Assembly: GCF_023091745.1 (NCBI RefSeq)
Contig: NC_068924.1
Coordinates: forward strand, 65,426,832-65,490,831
Length of the DNA: 64,000 bases
Source of the DNA: Budorcas taxicolor
Taxonomy: Eukaryota > Chordata > Mammalia > Artiodactyla > Bovidae
Direction of reading: 5' to 3'
The notes beneath the pieces were generated by a model. That model was not told the DNA's origin, did not search any database, and saw only the letters and a program-made list of their open reading frames with translations. This document shows positions 34,164-45,140 of this stretch, piece by piece. A program made the translations under genes and the position numbers. Each line of letters starts with the position of its first letter. Within the stretch, counting starts at the first letter, position 1.

Positions 34164-34959
34164 CTTACCACATTTCTAAGCGGATTTCCCCCCTAGATGA
34201 TGGTATGAGAGCTGGAGTGCTGTGCTTTGTGTGTTCTGCAAATATTCTGGCTGTGTGACTCTCTGTAGTTGTATGTTGATATGTGTATGTTGGGGGGTGC
34301 AAGGGTCACTGAGATTCCTGCAGGATCCGGGGTCCTTCACAGGTAGGCAGGGAAAATGGCCTGATCTCATTTTAACTAGATCAGCCTCCTACCTTCTATT
34401 GACCTCTACCTTCCTAGCACCTGTTTGTAAATCTGTTATTTATTTGAATTAACCTTGAATATTACTACCTGCCTAATATAGGTCCTGACACTTACAAGCT
34501 GCCTGGAAAGGTCTTCAGAATACGGAATTAAGTGAATAAATACACAAGGGGAAATACAATGTTCTGTCTTCTTCTCAAGTACCAGACAAGGTAAATCAGA
34601 AAGATTTTGTGTTGAAATCGGTAATATCAATTTAGAGATGTTCAGATTAAATTCAGATTCAGATTCAGTTAACTAGTTTTTTCATTCTTTTAATTTTTTT
34701 TCAAAAGTAGACCTTGCATGTAACAATCATTCAAATAGTGAGAGTAAACATGTTTCATGCTCACGTGTTTGGGGTCTTAATTCATGGAGGTAGTCTCATA
34801 AACCACTTGTCAGTACTGCTTTTTTAAGTGTAATTTACTTAAACATGGTTTGTATATAGGTTTAAATATTATAAATACTGCTTCCCTCCACTCACTGGCT
34901 GACAGCTCGACATTGGGGGTATTGTAGTAGAAAGTCTCATGTATTTTTCAGTTTTAGCA
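34164..34959. other. Unique sequence, short (TTCAGA)n patch
   Basis: Three to four variants of ttcaga lie at about 34641-34668. Nothing else is recognisable. Confidence 0.45.
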
Positions 34960-35010
34960 AGTTGAGCACAATCACTTGTATATAATAGGTGTTTAATATT
35001 TGTTAGTTGA
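34960..35010 (+). mobile_element. Possible L2/MIR tail
   Basis: gtatataataggtgtttaat followed by atttgttagttgaac resembles the common L2 3' terminus. It is short and diverged. Confidence 0.4.
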
Positions 35011-35289
35011 ACAGAACAGATAAACACAGGGGACCCAGCGTGTTTGCAGCTTCACCTATTATTTCAAGGTGAGGTTTTGCAAGTTAAAAGAGATGTTAAG
35101 AACTGACATATTCAGTGTGTCAAGTGAGTTAACGATAGTGGAATTTCAGGCATGAGTAATGGAGAGGTTTCAGGCTGAGTGGAATCCTTAATCATGCTAG
35201 TGAAGCAAGATTTTTTTGTGCTTATAGTAAAGGCTGCCTCTGATTTCTGTTAAAGCCTACTGTGTGTGTTTCTTCTTTTATAGAAAGGC

Positions 35290-35405
35290 ACACTTGGTGT
35301 AGGAGTAGAGAGTGTGAGTTTTAAAATCAAACACCTGGGTTTAATCTCCACTCCCAGTGGCTTGTTTCTCACTACTGGGCAGCCTTTTTAAGCATCTAGA
35401 GTGAA
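35290..35405 (+). mobile_element. MIR SINE fragment
   Basis: tgtgagttttaaaatcaaac and cacctgggtttaatctccac match the tRNA-related head and the following core of MIR. Confidence 0.55.
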
Positions 35406-35560
35406 GTGTTACAAGAGTGAAGCATATGGTTCTAGTGCAGATTAGAGATAATGTGACTTACATGGGGTATTGTAGTCACTCCACGGCTATTGCTATTTCA
35501 ATAATTGTTTTCATTTTAGAGAGCCATGTGCTCCTGCAATACTTCTTAACGTTTGTGGGT

Positions 35561-35640
35561 ATCTATGGACGGAGGAGGCTACAGTCCATGGGGTCGCAAA
35601 GAGTCGGACACGACTGAGCGACTTCACTTTCTTTCACTTT
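35561..35640 (+). mobile_element. Bov-tA 3' fragment
   Basis: Only the last 80 bp are present (ggctacagtccatggggtcg to the tail cgacttcactttctttcact). The fragment is 5'-truncated and little diverged. Confidence 0.88.
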
Positions 35641-35698
35641 AAGAGGTTCTAATGAGACCGACTTTTTAATGTGTTTTGACATGCCAAACATCTAGCCT

Positions 35699-36360
35699 GC
35701 TTGGGCTGCCATAACAAAATACCACAGAGTAGGTGGCTTAAACAGTAGAAGTTTATTTTCGCACTGTCGTGAAGGCTGGAAGCCTGAGATTAGGGTGACA
35801 GCATGGTCAGGTCCTGGTGAGAGCTCTCTTCCTGGCTTGGAGATGAGCACCTTCTCATGTATTCTCACATGGTAGAGAGAGAGAGAGAGAGAGAGAGAGG
35901 TAGTGAGCGCTTTGTTGTTTCACAAGGACACTAATATCACCATAAGGGCCCCACCCTCATGACCTCTCTAAATTTCTCTCTCGAAGGCCCAAATTTCCAA
36001 ATGCCATTACATTTGAATATTTAAGGCTTTAACATATGAATTTTGGGGGATACAGTTAACGCTTTGCTGCTGCTGCTGCTGCTAAGTTGCTTCAGTTGTG
36101 CCTGACTCTGTGTGACCCCATAGATGGCAGCCCACCAGGCTCCCCCATCCCTGGGATTCTCCAGGCAAGAACACTGGAGTGGGTTGCCATTTCCTTCTCC
36201 AATGCATGAAAGTGAAAAGTGAAAGTGAAGCCGCTCAGTCATGTCTAACCCTTAGTGACCCCATGGACTGCAGCCCACCAGGCTCCTCCGTCCATGGGAT
36301 TTTCCAGTCAAGAGTACTGGAGTGGATTGCCATTGCCTTCTCCGAGTTAACTCCTTAGTA
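35699..36360 (-). mobile_element. MaLR LTR (MLT1-like) with GA tract and nested Bov-A2
   Basis: Left terminal region gggctgccataacaaaatac, then ggtggcttaaacagtagaag, middle with a pure (GA)n tract at about 35875-35899, and right terminal region catatgaattttgggggata. A Bov-A2 dimer splits the last bases (36061-36344). The LTR end resumes at about 36352-36360. Confidence 0.78.
36061..36344 (-). mobile_element. Bov-A2 dimeric SINE
   Basis: Two Bov-A monomers joined by a linker with gaaagtgaaaagtgaaagtg near 36206. The left edge carries a (CTG)n tail (about 36065-36083). Both monomers have the signature ctccaggcaaga or a variant. The TSD agttaac is at 36054-36060 and 36345-36351. It lacks the tRNA head of Bov-tA. 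Confidence 0.93.
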
Positions 36361-36519
36361 CCCCCCAAAAGACCCTATCACAAAATTTGTTTTTCTTTTT
36401 AGCAATGTGTTAATTTGAATTGGGAGCAGTGGGTTTGGGGAGAGGGTTTTGAGTCTCAACAGGCTATGATCTGGTTTGATTGCCACCTCCAAATCATTTG
36501 TAGGTTTATCTGAATTTTG

Positions 36520-37085
36520 TTTATTTATTTTTTAATTTATTTTTTTGTTGAAGGATAATTGCTTTACAGAATTTTGTTGTTTTCTATCAGACCTCAACAT
36601 GAGGGTACACATATATCCTCTCCCTTTTGAACCTCCCTCTCATCTCCCAGCCCATCCAACCCCTCTAGATTGATACAGAGCCCCTGCTTGAGTTTCCTGA
36701 GCCATACAGCAACCTGTTGGCTATCTATTTTACATATGGTAATGTAAGTTTCCATGTTACTCTCTCCATATATCTCACCCTCTCCTCCCCTTTCCCCATG
36801 TCCATAACTCTATTCTCTATGTCTGTTTCTTCATTGCTGCCCTGTAAATAAATTCTTCAGTATTATTTTTCTAGATTCTGTATATGTGCATTAGAATATG
36901 ATATTTATCTCTTTCTGACTCACTTCACTCTGTATAATAGGTTTTAGGTTCATCCACCTCATCAGAACTGACTCAAATACATTCCTTTTTATGGCTGAGT
37001 AATATTCCATTGTGTATATGTACCACAACTCTTTTATCTATTAATCTGTCAATGGACATCTAGGTTACTTCCATGTTCTAGCTAT
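36520..37085 (-). mobile_element. L1 3' UTR (ruminant L1), 5'-truncated
   Basis: Reverse copy recognised by gttgaaggataattgcttta, gagccatacagcaacctgtt and ggctgagtaatattccattg. It is the same L1 class as the plus-strand piece at 8380-8925. Confidence 0.9.
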
Positions 37086-38745
37086 GTTACTTGAGTTTTA
37101 AATCTCCTTCTATTAAAATGAGAAGGCAAGAGTGGCTGATGGCAAGGTGCACAAGCTCAGTGAGGTTCTTTGGCTTTCATCAAGTTCATTGTATTATTAT
37201 TCTCTTGCACAATATTTGACCAAGACTATGGAGATAAGAAATGAAATGATAATATTTAGATGGAGGATAACTACATAGAATATGTTAAGATATAGTTACA
37301 CGACTAGATAAAAAATGGCCACAGAACTTGGGAATCCACACTCCCCTATGTCTAGCATTTCTGGGTACTGTGAAGATTATCCAGTTATGAGCCCCTGCCT
37401 TGATAATCTCAAAAATTACCATTAACTGACCTAGCTGTGAGATCTAGCCTCTATTCTTTATCAGGTGCATGACCTTGAGCAAGTCACAAAACTCACCAAG
37501 ACTCAGTTTTCTCATTTCTAATAATGTAGTTTCAGGGTCAAAGTTCATTACACATGACAGGAACTCAATTAAGGTTTATGACTTTGAAAATGAACCTGTT
37601 TACCTCTTCATCACTGAAGTGCAAGTGGCAGATACATTTCATGAATATATGAGCCCAAATCGACATGCTAGACTTCAGTTATGGAAAGGTAAGATTACTT
37701 TATAAAAGTAAGTAAAAGTTATTTCAATAACCCAGATTCTCAATCTTATCTGAAGCCTTTGGAGCCAGATGCATTTAGGGATTTGGGAAGTTTCCATTGT
37801 TACAAAGATAATTCAGAACAGATACTGCATGTGCCACCCCCCAGTGGGATTTGGAGAAACACCCCGAAATCAAACACATTAATAATTCTATAGTGAACTA
37901 TGTGAATATTTATATTAAGCAGGATGTACAGAGACAGTAAATAGTTCAGGTCAGGTTTTGCCACAAAAAGAAGTTCTGTAGGTTAGGTTTTGCTGCCAAA
38001 TGAGTTATGAAAAATAAAGTTTGATATTTTTGAAACTTTTCTGTCTGCAAAAGTTTTAGAATTGCAGATAAGGGACTGAGGATCTATGTTATTAAAATAA
38101 CTTCTGATATTATTTTTATGAAGGAATATTGACTTTTCAGAGTTGAAGTCTTTGCCATATAACTTGGTCATAGGCACTAGATTATGAAAACTCTGGGTGA
38201 CAGCAGATCTCAGAACATACCTGCCTTCGGATAATGCACCTAGCAGAGAAAAAACAGTTTGAAAATTAATTACTTGGCTTTCATTTACTCTTTAAGAAAT
38301 TGCACCCAGGTTATCACAAAGGAGTACACTTGACCCAGAGTCCTGTGCAAATGAGAAAACATGCTGTTTGCCTACTCGTTTCAAGATAAAACATTTGATA
38401 AAGTGACCTCCACTGTAAAAGCAGACCAAGCAGTGTGTATCTGTGATACTCGCAGAGAGCCTAAAGCCCTTTGATTTTTCCTCTGAGCCCTTTCCTGCAT
38501 CATAAATTTCCCTGGATGACCTTCATCTGTAGTTATTAAATTTACTTGCACATCACAATCACCAGGAAAAATAAAAGGCAGATTTTCAGTGTATCATCCT
38601 AGGAGATCCAGCAGGGCTAGAATCCTGAAAATTCCTTTGCTTGTTTATTTTTTCTCACCTGGAGTTAAATTTTGTGACTAGAGTTTGACTTTCAGATTGT
38701 ATTGACCTGTCAGGTCATAGCATCAGAAATCCTGTTTGGGAAGAG
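37086..38745. other. Mostly unique sequence, about 1.6 kb
   Basis: Apart from the MIR piece listed at 37420-37590 and a possible very old MER5-like patch near 38540-38640 (cacatcacaatcaccagg), no repeat or gene was found. Confidence 0.5.
37420..37590 (+). mobile_element. MIR SINE fragment
   Basis: tgaccttgagcaagtcacaa and actcagttttctcatttcta are the conserved MIR core in the sense direction. It ends near aactcaattaaggttt. Confidence 0.68.
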
Positions 38746-38952
38746 AAAGCTTTCCAGGTGGCTCAGTGGTAAAGAATCTGCCTGCCAATGCAGGAGATGA
38801 AAGTTTGATCCCTGGGTTGAGAATATTCCCTGGAGAAGGAAAAGCAACCCATTCCACTATTCTTGCCTGGGAAATCCCATGGACAGAGGAACCTGGAGGG
38901 CTACTTTCTGTGGGGTTGCAAAGAGTCAGATACAACATAGTGACTAAACAAG
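38746..38952 (+). mobile_element. Bov-tA SINE
   Basis: Plus-strand copy from aagctttccaggtggctcag to a tail ending in acatagtgactaaacaag. The 116-aa and 118-aa ORFs on the two strands here are SINE translations running into flanking DNA. Confidence 0.92.
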
Positions 38953-39348
38953 TAATTAACTGTACATTACCTAGAAGTAATGCATTAACAGTTTCTGATG
39001 TAATTTTGACAATTGGACACAGAAGGTTAATGGGATCCAAAGACCCTCTTTTATCCATGTTACAAAATATCCTCCCCATCCACTAAGTTAAGAGCCCAGT
39101 GGGAAGAAGACGTCCATGGAGAATTTGCTGTTGAACTTCATTTCTGTCTTTTGCTCTGGCCTCACAGAGCTAAGTTCATTTAGGAGGTTGTTTAGGGAAA
39201 CATGCAAGAGAGGCACACCACATACACTTCCAGATTAGTATACAGCAGGGACCACAAATGTACAGACTTATAGGCGCTAAGTAGGCAACTCAAATGTATG
39301 AACTGGTAACTCAGATGTGGAATCTGCCAAATTCTTCCAAATTTGGGC
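38953..39348. other. Unique sequence, nothing recognised
   Basis: No gene or repeat recognised. Confidence 0.4.
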
Positions 39349-39361
39349 TAAAACCCACTTA

Positions 39362-39568
39362 GTTAGTTAAGTCGCTCAGTCGTGTCTGACTCTTTGCGAC
39401 CCCATGGACTGTAGCCCACCAGGCTCCTCCATCCATGGGATTCTCCAGGCAAGAATACTGGAGTGGGTTGCCATTTCCTTCTCCAGAGGATCTTCCTGAC
39501 CCAGAGATAGAACCCAGGTCTCCCACATTAGAGGCAGACGCTTTAACCTCTGAGCCACCAGGAAGCTT
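39362..39568 (-). mobile_element. Bov-tA SINE
   Basis: Well-preserved minus-strand copy. The TSD is taaaacccactta at 39349-39361 versus taaaacccgctta at 39569-39581, one mismatch in 13. Confidence 0.95.
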
Positions 39569-39714
39569 TAAAACCCGCTTAACCTCCAGCCAATTATTGT
39601 TGGCTGGAACTAAGGACTCAGAATGCTGGATTTTTATTTTTTAACTTTAAAGAGACAGTCTGGATTGCTATGTGAAATCTTTCAGTGGTTAAAATCAAAA
39701 CAGTTCACCAACTG

Positions 39715-39835
39715 TCTAAATTAGGCACCATTATTATCTCTAGTTTTCAGGTATGGAAACATATTCAGAGAGTGCAATAATTTAAATTATGCAGCAAATA
39801 TTTAGTCTTCACTTTCCAGTTAGAGACAGTATACA
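39715..39835 (-). mobile_element. MIR SINE fragment
   Basis: accattattatctctagttt then aggtatggaaacatattcag fits the reversed MIR core. It is diverged. Confidence 0.55.
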
Positions 39836-40164
39836 TTTCCCTGACCCACTGATGTTTGTCTTGGCCATTTGATTTGCTGTGGCCCAAGAATATTAGTGAA
39901 AGTGATTACATGCCTGTTGTGAGCCAAGGCCAAAGGAATGTCTGTCATATGTATACTTCTGCCATTACTATAAGAGCAAGCTCCTAATAGCTGCTGGTAT
40001 ACAGAATATGAGAGTCACATGGAGACAATGTGATTCCCACTTGCAGTTGATGCTGAGACTGGACCCACTGGGTCCAGATCACCTAGTATCTAAGTAACTG
40101 GTATAGACATGAGCAAGAATAAATGGCAGTTGTTTACACATTAGCATATTGACTACAGGTAACT
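39836..40164. other. Unique sequence, nothing recognised
   Basis: No gene or repeat recognised between two MIR fragments. Confidence 0.4.
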
Positions 40165-40260
40165 GATATAGGGAGTTTATAACTTGCCTAAGCTTACAAA
40201 ACAATCTTTGATTTAGTGAGGATTTGAACCTGGGTCTTGCACACCTAAAGCACATAGTTA
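40165..40260 (-). mobile_element. MIR SINE head fragment
   Basis: tataacttgcctaagcttac then gaggatttgaacctgggtct matches the reversed MIR core and tRNA-related head. Confidence 0.6.
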
Positions 40261-40449
40261 CTGGTATTCCTCATTTACTGATACCTTATCTTGCTGATGA
40301 TATACTATTTAACAATGCTTGTTCAAGTTCATGGTCTTAAGATGATAAATTGCCTTGAAATGGATTTTTCCTTGGGAACATTTCACTGTTCTTCCCTTTT
40401 ATTTCACTTTGGATTCTTTGAAACTGGTGATTACCAGTTATGGTTATGT

Positions 40450-41869
40450 TGTTGTTATTGTTGAGCCACTAAGTCATGTCCCACTATTTGCGACCCCATG
40501 AACTGAAGCATGCCAGGCTTCCCCGTCCTTCACTATCTCTTGAAGTTTGTTCAAACTCATGTCTATTGTGTCGATGATGCTATTCAACCATCTCATCCTC
40601 TGCCGTCCCCTTCTCCTCCTGACTTTAATCTTTCCCAGCATCAGGATCTTTTCCAATCAGTCAGCTCTTCTCATCAGATGGCCAAAGTATCGGAGCTTCA
40701 GCTTCAGTATCAGTCCTTCCAATGAGTATTCAGGGTCGATTTCCTTTAGGATTGACTGGTTTGATCTTCTTGTTGTCCAAGGGACTCTCAAGAATCTTCT
40801 CCAGCACCACAATTCAAAAGCATCAATTCTTTGGCACTCAACCCTCTTCATGGTCCAGCTCTCACATCCATACATGACTACTGGAAAAACCATAGCTTTG
40901 ACAAGATGTATCTTTATCAGCAAAGTACTGTCTCTGCTTTTTAATATGCTGTCCAGGTTGGTCATTGCTTTTCTTCCAAGGAGCAAGTGTCTTTTAGTTT
41001 TGTGGCTGTAGTCACTGTCTGAGGTAATTTTGCAGCCCAAGAAAATAAGATCTGCCACTTTTTCCACTTTTTCCCCATCTCTTTGCCATGAAGTGATGGG
41101 ACCGGATGCCATGATCTTAGTCTTTTTGAAAGCTTTTTCACTCTCCTCTTTCATCTTCATCAAGAGGCTGTCTAGTTCCTCTTCACTTTCTGCCATTAAA
41201 GTGGTAACATCTGCATATCTGAGGTTGTTGATATTTCTCCTGGCAATCTTGATTCCAGCTTGTGATTTGTCCAGCCCAGCATTGCGCATGATGTACTCTG
41301 CATATAACTTGTATAAGCAGGATGACATATACAGTCTTGATGTACTCCTTTCCCATTTGGAACTTGTCTGTTGTTCCATGTCTGGTTCTAACTGTTGCTT
41401 CTTGTTTTGCATTCTGGTTTCTCAGAAGATAGGTAAGGTGGTCTGGTATTCCCATCTCCTTAAGATTTTACCATTGTTTTTTGTGATCCACACAGCCAGT
41501 CTTTAGTATAGTCAATGAAGCAGAAGTAGATATTTTTCTGGAATCCTCTTACTTTTTCTATGATCCCACAGATGGCAATTTGATCTCTGGTTCCTCTGCC
41601 TTTTCTAAATCCAACTTTTACATCTGGAAGTTCTCGGTATACATACTGTTGAAATCTAGCTTGAAGGATTTTGAGCATTACCTTGCTAGCATTTGAAATG
41701 AGTGCAATTGTATGGTAGTTTGAGCATTCTTTGGTATTACCTTTCTTTAGGATTGGAATGAAAACTGACCTTTTCCAGTCCTGTGGCCACTGCTGAATTT
41801 TCTAAACTTGCTCGCACATTGAGTGCAGCACTTTAACAGCATCATCTTTTATGGTTTTAAATAGTTATA
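40450..41869 (-). mobile_element. BovB LINE, 5'-truncated, with 11-bp TSD
   Basis: Minus-strand copy from a diverged tail (ttgttattgttgagccacta) to the pre-fingers region near 41855. It is flanked by tatggttatgt at 40439-40449 and 41870-41880, a perfect TSD, so it is a single 1.42-kb insertion. The tail lacks the gaactgaactga iterations, as in the older copies at 20690, 49874 and 51552. Confidence 0.95.
40657..41678 (-). pseudogene. BovB reverse transcriptase remnant with YADV box
   Basis: A 251-codon frame (40657-41412) is the longest uninterrupted BovB frame in the window. It runs from the post-fingers palm region through the thumb. The catalytic box reads YADV, so the second catalytic Asp is replaced. 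Fingers sequence with GFRKGRGTRDQIA lies upstream in a different frame (41460-41678), so at least one frameshift separates them. A short internal deletion removes part of the segment between the palm and the thumb (KEESEKAFKKTK). It is inactive. Antisense ORFs of 154-158 aa over the same interval are shadows. Confidence 0.88.
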
Positions 41870-41880
41870 TATGGTTATGT

Positions 41881-42145
41881 AGACAACTTTGATTGTTTGA
41901 AAATACTTTGGATTCATTATGATGGGTTTTGATCTTCCTTATTAAAATGACACACACACACATATTATACATGTACATGCATATCCACATACCCACAAAC
42001 ATACATGCTTACAGACACAGGTATGTATGATACTTTCTGACTTCCTCCAAGTCTAGGGTGAGTATACAGTATTCCTCCAGTGGAATATTCTCCTCCTATA
42101 CCTTTCATCTGGACCAGGACATTTAGGGTCACTTCATCTTACCCC
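41881..42145. other. Unique sequence with CA-rich patch
   Basis: A short (CA)n run at about 41949-41963 is followed by degenerate catgtacatgcata-type sequence to about 42020. Confidence 0.5.
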
Positions 42146-42352
42146 AGGGCTTCCCAGGTAGTTCAGCAGTAAAGAATCTGCCTGCCAGTACAGGAGACAT
42201 GGGTTCAAACCCTGGGTTGCAAAGATCCCCTGGAGAAGGAAATGGCAACCCACTCCAGTATTCTTGCTTTGGAAATCTCGTGGGCAGAGGAGCCTGGATG
42301 GCTACAGTATTTGCGGTCGCAGAGCTAGACACTTTAATGACTAAACAACATC
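42146..42352 (+). mobile_element. Bov-tA SINE
   Basis: Plus-strand copy from gggcttcccaggtagttcag to a tail ending in atgactaaacaaca. A short repeat of catctta on both sides is a possible TSD. Confidence 0.92.
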
Positions 42353-42633
42353 TTATTCAAGTATATTATTTTCCTAGGGCTGTCAGAGCAAAGTACCACA
42401 AACCAAGTGACTTAAAACAACAGAAATTACTATCTCACAATTCAGGAAGCTGAAAGTCAAAATGAAGGTGTAGGCATGGCCATATAAGGAAAAATCCTTC
42501 CTTCCCTCCCTCTAGTTTCTGGTGGTTTGCTGGCAATCTTTGGTGTTCCTTGGCTTGCAGCTGCGTAACTTCAGTCTTACATGATGTTCACCCTGTGTGT
42601 CTCTGTGTCTTCACGTTGCCTGCTTCTTATAAG

Positions 42634-42837
42634 AACTTCCCTGATGGCTCAGAGAGTAAAGAATCTTTCGGCAATTCAAGAGACCGGAGTTCGATCCCTT
42701 GGTTGGGAAGATCCTCTGGAGAAGGGAATGGCTACTACCCGCTCCAGTATTCCTGCCTGGAGAATCCCCAAGGACAGAAGAGCCTGGGTGGCTACATTCC
42801 ATGGGATCACAAAAAGTTGGATATGACTGAGTGACAA
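42634..42837 (+). mobile_element. Bov-tA SINE inside a MaLR LTR
   Basis: Plus-strand copy with head aacttccctgatggctcag and tail gatatgactgagtgacaaac, continuing into a CA microsatellite. ORFs of 77-112 aa over it come from the SINE and the repeat. Confidence 0.92.
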
Positions 42838-42868
42838 ACACAAACACACACACACACACACACACACA

Positions 42869-42908
<40 letters not shown>
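42838..42908. repeat. (CA)n microsatellite
   Basis: About 70 bp of CA, interrupted once by tgcgcg in the middle. It begins exactly at the 3' tail of the preceding Bov-tA, so it probably grew from that tail. Confidence 0.97.
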
Positions 42909-42911
<3 letters not shown>

Positions 42912-43075
42912 GCTAGCTTAGGGACTCCTGGGTTCCAGTAAGACATCATGTTAACTAATTACCTCTGCAATGATCTTCTTTTCAAGTATGGTCATATTCT
43001 TAGGTGGAGGGGGTTAGGACTCCAACACAGATATTTTCTGGGAGGAGGAAGGTCACAATTCAACCCATGACACCC

Positions 43076-43631
43076 AGCCTGGGCCAGGATATAGGAGGAG
43101 ACCTGACAGGCTTGGGGATTCTGCTCACATAGTTCTAAGATGGCCATGCCTAAGTCTTCTAGGGCCTCCAGGCCCACAGCTCCTCTGGGGCTTTATCCTC
43201 TGAGCTTTGTGTAATTCCAGGAAAGAAATTGTCTTCAGTAGTAGGTACTTTCTCAGGGAGCTCTCAATTCATTTTTCTCTGAGCAATATTTTTTCCTGCT
43301 CACTGAGTGAATATCTTTGCCCCAGGTGGCCAGGCTTTTTCATTACTTGGAAAATCCCTCAAACTCCAAATCAAAAAGAACCACAAGTTAACCGTATTTC
43401 TATCTATTTTTTTCCACATAAGCACACACACAAAGAAGCGTTAGGGAATAAAGCTGAAATGTCATGTTGGACTGACAGTTTTCCGCACTGATTGATTTCG
43501 ATGCTCACTGATGCTGGAAGATAGTCAGACTGGGCGCTGGTTTCATCTCCTCTGGTTCCTTCTTGCTGTGCTGCCGAATTTGGTCCTCCTGCCCTGTGTT
43601 TGGCTGATTCAAGCATCTGGTATCAAATGTG
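43076..43631. other. Unique sequence, nothing recognised
   Basis: ORFs of up to 94 aa on both strands show no known domain. No other signal was found. Confidence 0.45.
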
Positions 43632-43835
43632 TGTTAGTTGCTCAGTCCTGTCCGATTCTTTGTCAGCCCATGGAGATTAGCCCTGCGGGCTCCTTTGTCC
43701 ATAGAATTCTCCAGGCAAGAAGAGTGGAGTGGATTGCTGTTTCCTTCTCCAGGGGATCTTCCTGACCTAGGGATCAAATCCAGGTCTCCCGCCTTGTGGG
43801 CAGATTCTTTGTCATCTGAATCACCAGGGAAGCCT
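43632..43835 (-). mobile_element. Bov-tA SINE
   Basis: Minus-strand copy, tail gtgttagttgctcagtcctg at left and reversed head at right (gaatcaccagggaagcc). It is moderately diverged. Confidence 0.92.
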
Positions 43836-43887
43836 GATTTCAAGTGCCCTTCTCTGAATATGAAAGAAGGGTCCTGGAGAGCTGTGA

Positions 43888-44105
43888 CTACAGTCATCCC
43901 TTGTCATCCTTGGGGAACTGGTTCCAGGAGCTCCCACAGATTCCGAAATATGAGGATACTCAAGTCCCTTATATAAAGGGGTGGAGAACAGTAGAGCCTG
44001 CATATCCATGAATTCCTCACCCATGATCCATCCACGGTTGATTGACTTCCCAGATATGCAGACCCTGGAATCAAGATATCAACTATACTTGGAAAGGAAG
44101 TGGTA
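43888..44105 (+). mobile_element. Tigger/MER2-like DNA transposon remnant
   Basis: cagtcatcccttgtcatcct, aactggttccaggagctccc and gatactcaagtcccttatat match the terminal region of Tigger-type elements. The right part (cacggttgattgacttccca) may be the matching opposite end. It is non-coding. Confidence 0.6.
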
Positions 44106-44796
44106 TTATTGGCTCCCTGTTCACATGACAAGTAGTTCTGGACACAGCAAAGGCTGCTAAGAAATAGGACTTGGAAGGATCAGGCATGGTATATAATATT
44201 TGATAGCACTTTCAACCACTTTAAAACCTGTTTCTAGATATCACCTCATGTTCTGTACGTTTTGTCTGTTTGTCCACTGGTTTCTGCTGTGCCTAAGGTT
44301 CCTCCCATTTTGAGACCAATTTTCTCTTTTCTCTGAGGAACCAGCTTCTACTCTCAGTCTCAGACTGTCTACTTTTCTTGACATTGTGTTTCATCCTTGA
44401 CCTTTTGTGTCAGTCTTCTCTCCCTGGACTTTGAAACTATTGAATCTCACTGTGACACTCCTGTTTCGAGTGACAGGAAAAAGTGTTGGATTTTTAGTGA
44501 GATTAAGTAGTTCCCAGCTTGATCCATATATAAGGAATTCTATATTTTCAGAAAAATTTGCTCACTTTCACAGAAGGGGCAAATTTTTCTGAAAATAAGG
44601 CACTTATTTATTTACAAATGGTGTGGCACATATGAAGCTTCTGCAATAGTGTCCTGACTCCTTGGGGGCCCTGAACTAAGGATTGGGAGTCATATGTGCA
44701 AAGACCCATGTGTTTCTTTTTCCAAATGGCCAGTTACTGTCTGGCCTTCCCCTGCATCAGTGGGACACATGAAAAGTAGGGATAAAAAAGCTCGTT
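44106..44796. other. Unique sequence containing a perfect inverted repeat
   Basis: Holds the 17-bp inverted repeat listed at 44544-44596. No gene or transposon is recognised. Confidence 0.5.
44544..44596. repeat. Perfect 17-bp inverted repeat, 19-nt loop
   Basis: Arm attttcagaaaaatttg at 44544-44560 is the exact reverse complement of 44580-44596. The spacer is 44561-44579. No flanking direct repeat or transposon terminus is evident. Confidence 0.95.
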
Positions 44797-44960
44797 TATT
44801 CACCTAGGCATTCATCCTTTGATCAAACTTTTAACAAGTAATTTACTACATGTTATTGAAATAAATGCTGGGGGTATAAATAGGATACGGTATAGTCCCT
44901 ACTGCCAGGGAGCTGAGAGTCTCGTCAGGGAAATGGGTGTAAAAACCTTAAACTCATTTC
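44797..44960 (-). mobile_element. L2 3' region fragment
   Basis: gtttattcacctaggcattc, then gctgggggtataaataggat and ctactgccagggagctgaga, matches the reversed L2 3' region. Confidence 0.62.
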
Positions 44961-45019
44961 AAATGTATATCAGTAATTATAGTTGGAGTCAAATTTTGTA
45001 GCAGGTCAAAAGAACACGT

Positions 45020-45140
45020 AACACACAGTAGTCCAGACATACTCAGTTTGAATCATGGCTCCTCATTCAGCTCTTCTGCCTGAGGCTGCTTCTGTAACTT
45101 CTCTGAGCCTCGGTTTCCAAATACGTAACATTTGGATGTC
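45020..45140 (+). mobile_element. MIR SINE fragment
   Basis: agtttgaatcatggctcctc and tgagcctcggtttccaaata fit the sense MIR head-to-core order. Confidence 0.6.

Larger units (their letters stand above)
42366..43071 (-). mobile_element. MaLR LTR (MLT1C/D-like) split by Bov-tA and (CA)n
   Basis: Left terminal region tattattttcctagggctgt, then gacttaaaacaacagaaatt. After the SINE it resumes with catgttaactaattacctct and ends at cacaattcaacccatgaca. This gives both LTR ends and most of the body. Confidence 0.8.

Noticed and set aside
38540..38640. Second MER5A-like copy
   Set aside because: Only one short phrase resembles the family, which is too little to annotate as an element.
38723..39086. 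Opposing 116-118 aa ORFs with apparent conserved peptide text
   Set aside because: The text is the translation of Bov-tA, and the same peptides recur at many SINEs in the window.
42838..42949. Possible CRISPR-like or satellite array
   Set aside because: It is a simple CA microsatellite. No regularly spaced repeats with unique spacers occur anywhere in the window.
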